Source: Candidatus Pacearchaeota archaeon (GTDB taxonomy: Archaea > Nanobdellota > Nanobdellia > Pacearchaeales > GW2011-AR1). From it: 32,768 bases of DNA. Under the pieces are notes generated by a model that was given only the letters and a program-made list of their open reading frames with translations, was not told where the DNA came from and made no database searches. The stretch's first letter is position 1. Each line of letters begins with the position of its first letter. The stretch spans positions 1 to 32,768 of the forward strand of contig JAGVWX010000001.1 of the NCBI GenBank assembly GCA_018304105.1, read 5' to 3'. Position numbers and translations under genes: made by a program. Of the stretch, positions 21,743-30,010 are shown piece by piece.

Positions 21743-22486
21743 ATGTCATTGTCAATTTTTGTTCCGGCATACAATGAAGAAAAGATACTTGAGAAGAACA
21801 TTAATAAGATTTATCATTTTCTCAAGAAAACTTCATTTGAATTTGAATTAATCATAGTTGACGATTCTTCAAAAGACCGTACTTCTTTAATTGCCAAGGC
21901 AATGGAAAAGAAAAATCCAGTCATAAAACATATGAGATTTGAAAACGGTCCATCAAGAAGAGAAAACCTTGCGGCCGCAATGAAAAAAGCAAAATACGAT
22001 ACCGTCGGATACATGGATCTTGATCTCGCCACGCCCCTTCATTTTCTGCCCAAATTAATCGATGAGATAAAAGGCGGAGCCGATATTGCGATGGGCAGCA
22101 GAAGAGTGCGCGGAGCTAAAGTCAAAAGAAGCTTGTACAGAAACAGTTGGAGCTTTTTTTATCATAAGACAATAAACCTTTTATTTAACTCCAAGGTAAA
22201 CGACTACCAATGCGGTTTGAAATTGTTCAAGAAAGACGTGTTAATGAATCTTTTAGAACAACTAGGTTACGATAAGAATTTTCAGAGGGGATGGTTTTGG
22301 GATGCGGAACTTCTCTTGGCTGCGGAAAAAGCAAATTACAAGATAAAAGAGATACCCGTGGAATGGACTGAAGGCGCAAAGTCTTCTTTCAAGCTGACCC
22401 GCGAGCTAAAGCTGATTCCCTATTTAATAAGGCTAAAAATGCGCGGCTTTAAAGGAACAAATTCAAATAAGTCTGCCCGAGATTAA
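21743..22486 (+). CDS. GT2 glycosyltransferase (polyprenyl-phosphate sugar synthase-like)
   Basis: A 247-residue GT2 enzyme of the dolichyl-phosphate glucosyl/mannosyl transferase type. MSLSIFVPAYNEEKILEKNI, the nucleotide-binding VDDSSKDRT, the metal-binding DLDLATPL, and NDYQCGLKLFKKDVL with WFWDAELLLAAEK are all in order. These enzymes make polyprenyl-phosphate-hexose, the donor for membrane GT-C enzymes such as those at 18752-19978 and 28383-29954. The ATG at 21743 follows one nucleotide after the preceding stop; the longer frame from 21635 would overlap the methyltransferase and add unrelated residues. No C-terminal membrane domain is present. Confidence 0.88.
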   Translation: MSLSIFVPAYNEEKILEKNINKIYHFLKKTSFEFELIIVDDSSKDRTSLIAKAMEKKNPVIKHMRFENGPSRRENLAAAMKKAKYDTVGYMDLDLATPLHFLPKLIDEIKGGADIAMGSRRVRGAKVKRSLYRNSWSFFYHKTINLLFNSKVNDYQCGLKLFKKDVLMNLLEQLGYDKNFQRGWFWDAELLLAAEKANYKIKEIPVEWTEGAKSSFKLTRELKLIPYLIRLKMRGFKGTNSNKSARD

Positions 22487-22503
22487 TCGATATGACGGGT
22501 ACA

Positions 22504-22511
22504 TTTAAAAA
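22504..22511 (+). promoter_or_regulatory. TATA-like box for methyltransferase at 22533
   Basis: TTTAAAAA centred about 26 nt before the ATG at 22533. Confidence 0.5.
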
Positions 22512-22532
22512 TAAATTGTAATTAAAGTATGG

Positions 22533-23186
22533 ATGAGAATAAAACTTAGAAGCGATGCCCCGTACCTCAAGTTGCCTCTAGAAAAGATTAATGCACTGCC
22601 CAAAAACAAAACCTATAAATTACTTGATGTCGGAGCAGGACCAAAACATCTTAAATCTTTTCTTCCGAAAAATGTAAGATACCATAGCCTTGACTATGGA
22701 GGAGTTCATGATTATCTAATTGATTTGGACAAATCAAAGATACCTGTTAAATCTGGCACATATGATATCATCGTCTGCTTTGAAACGTTAGAACACACCC
22801 TATACCCCAAGAAAGTTCTTGCGGAACTTTTAAGAATCGCGAAAAAAGATGCAATCTTCTTTTTATCAATGCCCAACGAGTACAACTTCTACTGCAGGCT
22901 AAATTTTTTATTTGAAAGAAAAACATTTATCCAAGAGCCTTTTGAAATCGCAGAAAAACACCTGCACATTCACTACCCTCGAGTCAAGGATATCATTGTG
23001 CTGTTCTCAAAATATTTCAAGATTTTGAAAGTAGACTATAACTGGTACTCACGAACAGGATCCAACAGTAAAAGCTTCCGGGGAAAATTATCTTTATTCA
23101 TGGATAAAATAATAAATTCTTTAATCATTTTATCTCCCAGCTTGTTTGCTAGAAACGTTATGGTCTACGGAGTCAAGAAACAATGA
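22533..23186 (+). CDS. SAM-dependent methyltransferase (Methyltransf_11 type)
   Basis: A 217-residue methyltransferase. KLLDVGAGPKHLKSFLP is the SAM loop, SLDYGGVHDYLIDLDKS the following acidic strand, and TYDIIVCFETLEHTLYPKKV the typical pre-strand-4 motif. LLRIAKKDAIFFLSMPNE is the last core strand. The C-terminal half (about 110-217) contains His-rich and aromatic parts for substrate binding. It begins a three-gene operon: the deacetylase starts inside its stop (ATGA), and GT4 overlaps the deacetylase end. A TATA-like box at 22504-22511 precedes it. The substrate is probably a sugar of the local glycan (inference). Confidence 0.83.
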   Translation: MRIKLRSDAPYLKLPLEKINALPKNKTYKLLDVGAGPKHLKSFLPKNVRYHSLDYGGVHDYLIDLDKSKIPVKSGTYDIIVCFETLEHTLYPKKVLAELLRIAKKDAIFFLSMPNEYNFYCRLNFLFERKTFIQEPFEIAEKHLHIHYPRVKDIIVLFSKYFKILKVDYNWYSRTGSNSKSFRGKLSLFMDKIINSLIILSPSLFARNVMVYGVKKQ

Positions 23187-23977
23187 AAATTTGTATAAGC
23201 ATGGATGTTGAACAAGACCTGCACTCAGGAGATTACAAAAGCTTGGAATATGGCCTTCCAGAGTTTTTTAAAATTCTAGATAAAAGGGGAATCAAATCCA
23301 CCTTGTTTGTTCCAGCTAAATTGTTAGAGAAATTTCCAGAGAAATTTAAACAATTGGAAAAAAGAGGACACGAAATAGCACTGCACGGATTAGAACATGA
23401 ACGATTTGATGACCTGGCTTTCTCAGAGAAGAAAAGAAGAATAAAAGAGGCAGTAAAAATTTATAAAAAAGTATTAAAGCATCCGCCTAGTGGATTCAGG
23501 GCACCCCAACACTCCATAGACCGCAGCACTCTCGAGATTTTGGCAGAGAACGGTTTTCATTACGATTCTTCCCATACTCCATTTAATCTTCTGCAACTAC
23601 TTTTTTTCCCAAAGAGAATAAAACATGGTCTGGTAGGTTTCTTTAAGCCGAGAAGTGCATATAAACTAAAAGAGGGGATACACGAGTTCCCAATTTCTTC
23701 ATCTGGAATTTCATTCGTTTCTTTGCCACTAAGAATATTTCCTAAAATAATAATAAAATTTTACTTAAGCACTCTGAAAGCCACGCACAAGAATCTTGTT
23801 TTTTACTGTCATTCTTGGGATTTAATTCCCTTAAAAGATAGTAAAATTGATAGAACTTTTCCTCATACAAGGTTTATAGACCATCTAGATTATTTAGTAA
23901 ATAATTTAACTAAGAAAGATTACTTTATCACCTTGAAAGATTTAACAAAGGAGTTAGATAAAAATGAACATACTTGA
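23183..23977 (+). CDS. Polysaccharide deacetylase (NodB/CE4-like)
   Basis: A 264-residue NodB-homology protein that would remove N- or O-acetyl groups from a sugar. Visible motifs are ISMDVEQDLHSGDY (catalytic base D8), the metal-binding pair H68 and H72 in IALHGLEHERFDDL, PSGFRAPQHSIDRSTLEILAE (motif 3), and LVFYCHSWDL (C-terminal His motif). There is no signal peptide, so it would act in the cytoplasm on a nucleotide- or lipid-linked sugar, as in many glycan-building loci. It overlaps the methyltransferase by 4 bp upstream and the GT4 gene by 14 bp downstream. Confidence 0.88.
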   Translation: MKICISMDVEQDLHSGDYKSLEYGLPEFFKILDKRGIKSTLFVPAKLLEKFPEKFKQLEKRGHEIALHGLEHERFDDLAFSEKKRRIKEAVKIYKKVLKHPPSGFRAPQHSIDRSTLEILAENGFHYDSSHTPFNLLQLLFFPKRIKHGLVGFFKPRSAYKLKEGIHEFPISSSGISFVSLPLRIFPKIIIKFYLSTLKATHKNLVFYCHSWDLIPLKDSKIDRTFPHTRFIDHLDYLVNNLTKKDYFITLKDLTKELDKNEHT

Positions 23978-25049
23978 ACTAACAAATTTCTCTGCTGGCG
24001 CTTGCGGAGTTTGGATGCGTGCAAAGCAGGAATCAGAGCTTCTTTCAAAAAGAGGTTACATTGTTAAAATCTTTTCCTCAAACTTCGTTAAAGGCACTTA
24101 TGAAATCGCTCCGGAAAAAGAAATGCTTGGCAAGATCGAAATAAAAAGATTTCCCGCACGAAAACTCGGAGGCGAGAGTTTTATGAAATGGGACTTTGAA
24201 TCTGAAGCATTAAAATTCAAACCAGACATAATAATTGCTCATTCTTATAGGCATCCTCATACAACTCTTGCTCTTAAAATAAAAAAGAAGCTTAAATGCA
24301 AAGTCTTTCTTGTAACCCATGCCCCCTTTATGTCTGATGCTCAAAGATCGCCGCTTGCAAGGCTCGCCGTAAGCTTCTACGATTTTTTCATCGGCTCTCG
24401 AACTCTCAAGCAGTTCGATAAAATCATTGCGATAACAAAATGGGAAATTCCTTATTTAAAGAAACTCAGAATCAAAAAAGATAAGATAGCATACATCCCA
24501 AACGGAATCCCTATAGAATTTTTTACTCAGAAAAAGTCTAAAGAAGAAAAAAAAGTTCTTTTCCTTGGAAGAATCTCTCCAATAAAAGATTTAGAAACTT
24601 TAATCAAAGCGTCCAAACTTTTGAATAACATAAAGATAGAAATTGTCGGCCCGGCAGAAAAGAACTATCTCGATAAACTAAATTTTTTAAATTCTTCTTC
24701 AATTATATTCCTCCCACCAGTTTATGACATAAAAAATAAGATAAGAAAAATAGACTCTGCAAGAATTTTTGTTTTGCCATCAAAAAGAGAATCAATGCCC
24801 CAGTCTTTGATTGAAGCAATGGTCAGAGAGAAGATAGTTATTGCAAGCAATAATTTAGGCGCAAGAGAATTAATTGAAGAAGGCAAAAACGGATTTTTGT
24901 TCGAAATAGGAAATGAAAAACAACTTGCTGAGAAAATTTCTATTGCATTAGAAAGAGATTTCAAAAAAGTCAGACAACAGGCAAGAAAGAGCGTCGAGCA
25001 ATTTTCATGGGACAAAATAATACAAAAACTAGAAAAACTTCTCAATTAG
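23964..25049 (+). CDS. GT4 family glycosyltransferase
   Basis: A 361-residue GT-B retaining glycosyltransferase. The N-terminal domain starts ILELTNFSAGACGVWMRAKQ, an acceptor-side Gly/Ala loop. The C-terminal donor domain begins VLFLGRISPIKDLETLIKA (the usual GR..xxK.LxxLI), continues with IEIVGP, and ends with FVLPSKRESMPQSLIEAM and ARELIEEGKNGFLF, the E-x7-E nucleotide-sugar motif. It is the last gene of the 22533-25049 operon and overlaps the convergent queC by 8 bp. Donor unknown. Confidence 0.9.
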   Translation: MNILELTNFSAGACGVWMRAKQESELLSKRGYIVKIFSSNFVKGTYEIAPEKEMLGKIEIKRFPARKLGGESFMKWDFESEALKFKPDIIIAHSYRHPHTTLALKIKKKLKCKVFLVTHAPFMSDAQRSPLARLAVSFYDFFIGSRTLKQFDKIIAITKWEIPYLKKLRIKKDKIAYIPNGIPIEFFTQKKSKEEKKVLFLGRISPIKDLETLIKASKLLNNIKIEIVGPAEKNYLDKLNFLNSSSIIFLPPVYDIKNKIRKIDSARIFVLPSKRESMPQSLIEAMVREKIVIASNNLGARELIEEGKNGFLFEIGNEKQLAEKISIALERDFKKVRQQARKSVEQFSWDKIIQKLEKLLN

Positions 25050-25737
25050 TTTCGTATTCTGTTGGATCCTCCACGCCAGCCCAATAAAAACCCTGCTGCC
25101 TCAATCGGCACGCAAGACAAGTTCCGCAGTGTTTCTCATCTCCGACGTAACAGCTAAACGTCTTCCTAAAATCAACGCCTAGTTTTTCAGCAGTTTTAAC
25201 CACATCTTCCTTGTCCATTTCCAAAAGCGGTGCAAGAATCTTGAATTTTCCTTTCGTAGAAACTTCCGAAACTTTATTTAAGGAATCAACAAATTCTTGA
25301 GTTGCATCGGGAAAAGGTTCTCTGCCTTCGTTCTTGAACCCAACAAAAATATCATTAATCTCTCCGCTTTTAATCATCAGTGATTCTGCCAAAGACAACG
25401 CATTTGAAAGAAAAATCAAATTTCTTGAAGGCACATACCATTTGTCGCTCTCTTCTTTTGAATCTTTCAAATCTCCCTTTGTCATTCTTTTGTGCGCCTC
25501 ATCAGAATTCAGTAGAGAAGTTGAAATTTCACTTAAATAATCTAAATTAATTTCTAGAAATTTTGCGTCAGTATCTCGCGCACAGCTCTCCGCACAATGC
25601 TTTTCCATTAAATAATTTCTTTGTCCATAATTAAAAAATAGAAGCATTACCTCTTTATAATTCAATTTCTTTTTGACCAAGAAGGCAGTCGTTACGCTGT
25701 CCAATCCTCCAGAACAAACAACAATCGCATTTTTCAT
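25042..25737 (-). CDS. queC: 7-cyano-7-deazaguanine synthase QueC
   Basis: QueC makes preQ0 from 7-carboxy-7-deazaguanine with ATP and ammonia; in archaea preQ0 is the precursor of archaeosine in tRNA. The 231-residue product has the PP-loop VVCSGGLDSVTTA (S9-S14), the FNYGQRNYLMEK strand, YVPSRNLIFLSNALSLAE, and the zinc-binding SCYVGDEKHCGTCLACRLR with four Cys. The ATG at 25737 is preferred to a TTG one codon upstream. It is a housekeeping-type gene inside the glycan island, convergent with GT4 (8-bp overlap) and divergent from 25788 with shared TATA-like sequence. Confidence 0.95.
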   Translation of the reverse strand: MKNAIVVCSGGLDSVTTAFLVKKKLNYKEVMLLFFNYGQRNYLMEKHCAESCARDTDAKFLEINLDYLSEISTSLLNSDEAHKRMTKGDLKDSKEESDKWYVPSRNLIFLSNALSLAESLMIKSGEINDIFVGFKNEGREPFPDATQEFVDSLNKVSEVSTKGKFKILAPLLEMDKEDVVKTAEKLGVDFRKTFSCYVGDEKHCGTCLACRLRQQGFYWAGVEDPTEYETN

Positions 25738-25751
25738 CAAAACTCCAGCTC

Positions 25752-25766
25752 GATAAACTTTATAAG
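25752..25766. promoter_or_regulatory. Shared divergent TATA-like element, queC and 25788
   Basis: ATAAACTTTATAA is nearly an inverted repeat and reads as a TATA-like box on both strands. It is placed about 22-26 nt from both the queC ATG (25737) and the ATG at 25788, so the two promoters overlap. Confidence 0.5.
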
Positions 25767-25787
25767 TCTAATCCATTATTTGAGAAT

Positions 25788-25982
25788 ATGAAAAAGACAG
25801 CAAAAGAAATAAAGAGGGGAAACAAAATAAAACTTGCAGGAAAAGTTTTAACTGTCGAAGAAACTGAAATCTCAGACATAGGAAAACAGGGAACAAAAAA
25901 GTGCAGAATTGTCGCTAAGTCAGAAACAGGAGAAAAAATCGTTCTTATCAGGCCCGAGGACTATCCTCTCGAGGTAGTCTAA
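25788..25982 (+). CDS. Small SH3/KOW-like protein (EF-P/aIF5A N-domain-like)
   Basis: A 64-residue beta-rich protein, KTAKEIKRGNKIKLAGKVLT and a following VAKSETGEKIVLI strand. It resembles the KOW/SH3-like N-terminal domain of the EF-P/aIF5A family, but it lacks the hypusine loop and the OB domain, so it is not a translation factor itself. The role is unknown. Its stop shares one base with the ATG of the following GT2 gene (TAATG), so they are translated together. A TTTATAAG box about 26 nt upstream fits a leaderless start. The family link is tentative. Confidence 0.6.
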   Translation: MKKTAKEIKRGNKIKLAGKVLTVEETEISDIGKQGTKKCRIVAKSETGEKIVLIRPEDYPLEVV

Positions 25983-26884
25983 TGATTCATATCATCGTAA
26001 CTTCTTACAACGAGCCAAAAGCAACTCTACGAGCCGTGAAATCTTTGTTAAATCAAAACATCAAAGAAGAATACAAAATAATAGTCGTGGACCCATTTCC
26101 TGAAATAGAAAAATTCTTGAAAGAAGAAATCAAAAACAAGAAAGTTAATTTTTTTCTCGACCCTGGAGAAGGAAAGGGCTATGCATTGAATCTCCTATTC
26201 CAAGAGCACAGCACAGGCGAAGAAGATAATATTTTTATTCTGACAGACGGAGATGTTTACGTCTCAAGAAGTGCAATTCAGGAAATTATCAAACCCTTCA
26301 AAGATAAAAAGATTGGATGCGTAACAGGCAAGCCAGTTCAAATTGACTCGACCGGTTCAAAATACGAATATTGGGCAGAAATTGCTTTCAAACGGATAGA
26401 CCAGGTCAGAAAAAGATTATCAAACCAAAAAAAATTCTTTGAATGTTCTGGTTACCTATTCGCAATCCGAGACGGAGTAATCTTGGATTTTCCGACAAAC
26501 ACATCCGAAGATAGTATTATTCCGTATTTGTTCTGGAAAAAAGGATACGGAATAGCTTACGCTGACAAGGCAGAGGTCTACGTCAAGAACCCGAATAACT
26601 GGAAAGATTGGTTCAATCAAAAAGTTAGGAACATAAAGGCTCATGAAAACTTAAACAAAATCGCTCCGGACATGCCTCGCACAAAATCTCTCTTCAATGA
26701 AATAAAAGAAGGCGCTCTTTTTGCAATTCTTCAGCCAAGAAGCCTGAAAGAATTTTTCTGGGTACTCCAGTTCTACTTTGCCAGATTATACATCTACATG
26801 AAGGCATTCAAAGAACTTAGGAAAAAATCTTACAAAGACGGTTGGAGAGAAACAGAGATAAAATCAACTAAGCCTCTTGATTAA
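25982..26884 (+). CDS. GT2 glycosyltransferase, processive-like motifs
   Basis: A 300-residue cytosolic GT2 enzyme. MIHIIVTSYNEPKATLRAVK, IIVVDPFPEIEKF, ILTDGDVYVSRSAI (metal-binding DGD), NTSEDSIIPYLFWKKGY (acidic acceptor motif) and NQKVRNIKAHENL (in the place of Q-x2-R-W) are visible. The last two motifs recall processive synthases, but no membrane segments are present. Donor and acceptor are not known. It starts within the stop of the small KOW-like gene and overlaps the convergent deoxyribosyltransferase by 17 bp. Confidence 0.82.
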   Translation: MIHIIVTSYNEPKATLRAVKSLLNQNIKEEYKIIVVDPFPEIEKFLKEEIKNKKVNFFLDPGEGKGYALNLLFQEHSTGEEDNIFILTDGDVYVSRSAIQEIIKPFKDKKIGCVTGKPVQIDSTGSKYEYWAEIAFKRIDQVRKRLSNQKKFFECSGYLFAIRDGVILDFPTNTSEDSIIPYLFWKKGYGIAYADKAEVYVKNPNNWKDWFNQKVRNIKAHENLNKIAPDMPRTKSLFNEIKEGALFAILQPRSLKEFFWVLQFYFARLYIYMKAFKELRKKSYKDGWRETEIKSTKPLD

Positions 26885-27293
26885 ATTGATTTATAAATTC
26901 TCCGAGTCTTGACCGTAATTCTTCATTTGAAGAAACAATTTCCATTGAACCTATTAAAATCGCGCTGAGATATTCTAACGCATCTGAGGCTGGCTCATCA
27001 GTTTTTATTCCTATTGCCGGAATTCCTTTCGCATAAGCATAACCAAGTTCCCATGCAGTTCCTGCACCAACATGCAACCCGTCCAGCATCGCTACAACCA
27101 AGTCTACATCTCTAAATCCCTTTTTTATATCTCCTTCAAAAATCCTTTCAACATCTTCAATCGTTCTGGCCAGACCGGCGTCCCTATGGGGTAAAAAGGT
27201 TTCAAACCCAAGAGACTTACAAAGGGCATCAATCTCTTCTAAATCGGCTCTTTCTTGTTCGTTCCGCACCTTTCCAGCAATATAAACTTTCAT
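26868..27293 (-). CDS. Nucleoside 2-deoxyribosyltransferase-like protein
   Basis: A 141-residue protein of the nucleoside 2-deoxyribosyltransferase superfamily. MKVYIAGKVRNEQERADL is the family N-terminus. DLVVAMLDGLHVGAGTAWEL carries the Asp and the catalytic Glu (E82) in the GTAxELGYA motif. Members move deoxyribose between bases or hydrolyse nucleotide N-glycosidic bonds (DNPH1-like), so a nucleotide-salvage or clean-up role is likely. It converges with GT2 (17-bp overlap). A TATTAAATA box at 27314-27323 lies about 25 nt before the ATG. Confidence 0.85.
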   Translation of the reverse strand: MKVYIAGKVRNEQERADLEEIDALCKSLGFETFLPHRDAGLARTIEDVERIFEGDIKKGFRDVDLVVAMLDGLHVGAGTAWELGYAYAKGIPAIGIKTDEPASDALEYLSAILIGSMEIVSSNEELRSRLGEFINQFNQEA

Positions 27294-27313
27294 TAAATTC
27301 CCATATGAAGAGC

Positions 27314-27344
27314 TATTAAATACCTTTTGAAAAAGCTTTTAAAC
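27314..27344. promoter_or_regulatory. Divergent TATA boxes at 27294-27364
   Basis: TATTAAATAC at 27314-27323 (minus, for ATG 27293) and GCTTTTAAAC at 27335-27344 (plus, for ATG 27365) are each about 25 nt from their start codon, so both genes appear leaderless. Confidence 0.55.
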
Positions 27345-27364
27345 TGTCTTTTGGGCGTTATAAT

Positions 27365-28348
27365 ATGAAAATAGTTATGATAAAACTAGGGGCATTGGGC
27401 GATGTGATTAGGACGCTTCCTCTAGCCGCAGCAATAAAAAAGAACTTTCCTCAATCAGAACTGACATGGATTACAAAAGCAGATTCATCAGAACTGATTA
27501 AAACAGACAGCCATGTCGACAAAGTTCTTACGTCAAAGCCAGAAGGAGAATTCGACATTTTATACAATTTCGACATAGACAAAGAAGCTACTTCTTTAGC
27601 TTCAGGGATAAAGGCAAAACAAAAAAAGGGATTCTATTTAGACGGCGGCTACGCTGCAGCTTTTAACCTCGGGGCGGAATATTATCTCAACACTTTGTTC
27701 GATGACGAACTGAAAAAATCAAACAAAAAAACATATCAGGAAATGATGTTCGATGTTGCAGAGATTCCCTACACAAAAGAAATATACAAGATAAATCTCG
27801 CTCCCGAAGAAAAGATTTTAGGAAAAAACTTTTTAGAAAAGAATAATCCTTTAAAAAAGAAGATAATAGGATTGCATATCGGTGCTTCGTCAAGGTGGCC
27901 TTCAAAAGCCTGGCACGAAGACAGAATTGTAGAATTTATAAAAAAAATTAAAGAGTCAGGAAATGAAGTGATTATTTTCGCAGGGCCAAACGAAATTGAA
28001 AAAAGAGGCAGCATTCTTGAAAAACTCGAACAGGAAGGAGTAAACGTTTTAATGAATAATCCCAATAACACCATGCGGGAGTTTGCAGCATTGCTCGACG
28101 TTTGCGATGAAGTAGTTTGTTCAGACAGTCTGGCTCTTCATGTCTCTTTAGGGCTCGGAAAGAAAACCATCGCGCTTTTCTTTTGCACATCTCCTGATGA
28201 AGTCGAACCTTATCATCTTTTGACTAAAATAGTCTCTCCAAGAATAAAGGAGTTTTTCCCTGAGAAAATGGATCAGTACGACGAAGACTTAGTCAAAAGC
28301 ATCTCTTCTTTCGACGTCCTAAAAAATATAGCTAATTCTCGGCTATAG
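27365..28348 (+). CDS. GT9 (heptosyltransferase-like) glycosyltransferase
   Basis: A 327-residue GT-B enzyme of the GT9 family. MKIVMIKLGALGDVIRTLPL is the typical N-terminal GDV loop. IGLHIGASSRWPSKAWHED and EVVCSDSLALHVSLGLGKK are the classical nucleotide-sugar binding segments, the second being the variant of the S-D-S-x2-L-H motif. Such enzymes add heptose or other sugars to a glycan core. It resembles but is not a close copy of the GT9 at 11988-12992. The PMT-like membrane protein begins 34 nt after it and may be in the same transcript. Confidence 0.9.
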   Translation: MKIVMIKLGALGDVIRTLPLAAAIKKNFPQSELTWITKADSSELIKTDSHVDKVLTSKPEGEFDILYNFDIDKEATSLASGIKAKQKKGFYLDGGYAAAFNLGAEYYLNTLFDDELKKSNKKTYQEMMFDVAEIPYTKEIYKINLAPEEKILGKNFLEKNNPLKKKIIGLHIGASSRWPSKAWHEDRIVEFIKKIKESGNEVIIFAGPNEIEKRGSILEKLEQEGVNVLMNNPNNTMREFAALLDVCDEVVCSDSLALHVSLGLGKKTIALFFCTSPDEVEPYHLLTKIVSPRIKEFFPEKMDQYDEDLVKSISSFDVLKNIANSRL

Positions 28349-28382
28349 AAACAAATAAAAAAGGTTTTAGGCAAATATCTCG

Positions 28383-29954
28383 ATGGAAAACAAAAGAGAT
28401 GGGTTGAGCAAAAGAAAGAAAAATTTAGTTAACTGGTTCAAAAGTCCAACAAATCTTTTGTTCCTAGCAATCTTGATTTTAGCATTCGGAATTAGATTAT
28501 ATTACTTTTCATTAACGATGAACCAACCGCTCTGGTGGGATGAAGCAGAGTACATGTCTACTGCAAAAGGTTTTGCAGGAATTACCGAGAATACATACAG
28601 CGTATCACTCAATCGTCTTCCCGGCTTTCCTTTTCTTGTTTCTTTGTTTTACACTGTGGGAATAGGGGATGAAGCAGTTCTCAGATTTTTTCTGTCTCTT
28701 ATACCCTCGCTCATAGTAATTATCTTGATGTATTTTGTATTAATATCCTTATATTCAGATAAAAAAATCGCTTTAATTTCTACAGCAATTTTTACAGTTT
28801 TGTGGGAGCATGTTTTTTATAGCAATAGATTTCACACAGAAAATTTATCCTTAATTTTTGAACTTTTAGCTATTTTCGTTCTTTTCAGGGTCTATCTAAA
28901 AAATCAAGACTTTTATTTTATTAAAAGCAGGCACGCCTTTCTCTGGATAGCCCTATTCTCAGTTATTTGCATTTTGTTCAGATCTGCAAACATGGTTTTC
29001 ATTCCAGTTATGATTTTTTTCTTAATAGCTGTTAATTTCTACAGAATCCCTAAGAAATTCAAGGCGCTCTCTGCGATAAGTCTTGCAATCGTCATTATAA
29101 TCGGGTTTAGCATGATGGTCTTTTTATCTCATAAATTCGAGTTTGTCCATCAATTTTATCGTTATGATTTTTCATTGCCTTGGAGCACCCTTTCAGTCTT
29201 TTATGGATTTTATCAGTCATTAGTTCCTTTTATCCCTTCAATTCTATTTTATGTTTTCATTTTGGGAGTTGCCACAGTTTTAGGGGGAATCATCATTTTT
29301 CCAGAAGGATTAAGAAGGCTAAACAAAAATGTCGATGACAACTCTTACAAAGCAGATGTCTTTAATCTCATCCTCATTGCAGGGTTTCTATTCTTCTTTT
29401 TATTTATGTTGAGACCATCCGCCTTTGAATATAGGTGGTTTTTTGCTTTTCTCCCGGGGATGCTTGCATTTACAGCAAGAGGACTAACAAGAATCGGAGA
29501 CTTTCTAAAGACTCTGCTAAATAGTCGTCAGCTTGCTTATATTGTAATTATCATTTTATTAGTATTTGGACTATACACCCAGTTGCAGCATTCCGATATG
29601 ATAGTTAAAGATAAACTAAAGTCTTATCAAGAGGTCAAAGATTCCGGTTTATGGATTAAGGAAAGAACTTCTCCAAATGATATCGTAATAAGTTCTTCCC
29701 AAACCCAGCTCGCATATTACAGCGAGAGAAAGATATACAATCTAAATAATTTTGATTCAGAAGAGAATTTCACAAAATTTGTAATGGACAATAAGCCAAA
29801 ATATCTGGTTTTGTCCGTATTCGAGCCTCATCCTTCTTGGTCTTATGATTGGCCCCAGAAAAATAATGAATCCGCAACCCCTGTTCAAGCTTACTTTGCT
29901 GATGAAGCGAGAACAAAGCCAGTATTGGTAATTTATCAGATAAACTCTGCCTAA
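28383..29954 (+). CDS. PMT/GT39-like membrane glycosyltransferase
   Basis: A 523-residue membrane protein with a cytosolic N-terminus and about 10-11 hydrophobic segments. The first outer loop holds NQPLWWDEAEYMSTAKGF with the acidic DE pair of GT-C enzymes (PMT_2 family). FEYRWFFAFLPGMLAFTARG is the second typical region. The C-terminal ~120 residues are soluble and outer-facing. It should transfer a sugar from a polyprenyl-phosphate donor, such as that made by the GT2 at 21743, to an outward-facing glycan or protein. It is complete, unlike the frameshifted GT-C at 18752. Confidence 0.87.
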   Translation: MENKRDGLSKRKKNLVNWFKSPTNLLFLAILILAFGIRLYYFSLTMNQPLWWDEAEYMSTAKGFAGITENTYSVSLNRLPGFPFLVSLFYTVGIGDEAVLRFFLSLIPSLIVIILMYFVLISLYSDKKIALISTAIFTVLWEHVFYSNRFHTENLSLIFELLAIFVLFRVYLKNQDFYFIKSRHAFLWIALFSVICILFRSANMVFIPVMIFFLIAVNFYRIPKKFKALSAISLAIVIIIGFSMMVFLSHKFEFVHQFYRYDFSLPWSTLSVFYGFYQSLVPFIPSILFYVFILGVATVLGGIIIFPEGLRRLNKNVDDNSYKADVFNLILIAGFLFFFLFMLRPSAFEYRWFFAFLPGMLAFTARGLTRIGDFLKTLLNSRQLAYIVIIILLVFGLYTQLQHSDMIVKDKLKSYQEVKDSGLWIKERTSPNDIVISSSQTQLAYYSERKIYNLNNFDSEENFTKFVMDNKPKYLVLSVFEPHPSWSYDWPQKNNESATPVQAYFADEARTKPVLVIYQINSA

Positions 29955-30010
29955 CTTAAGTTTCTATTTAGATTCATAGCAACAATATCTATAAAAAATA
30001 AATGCGATTA

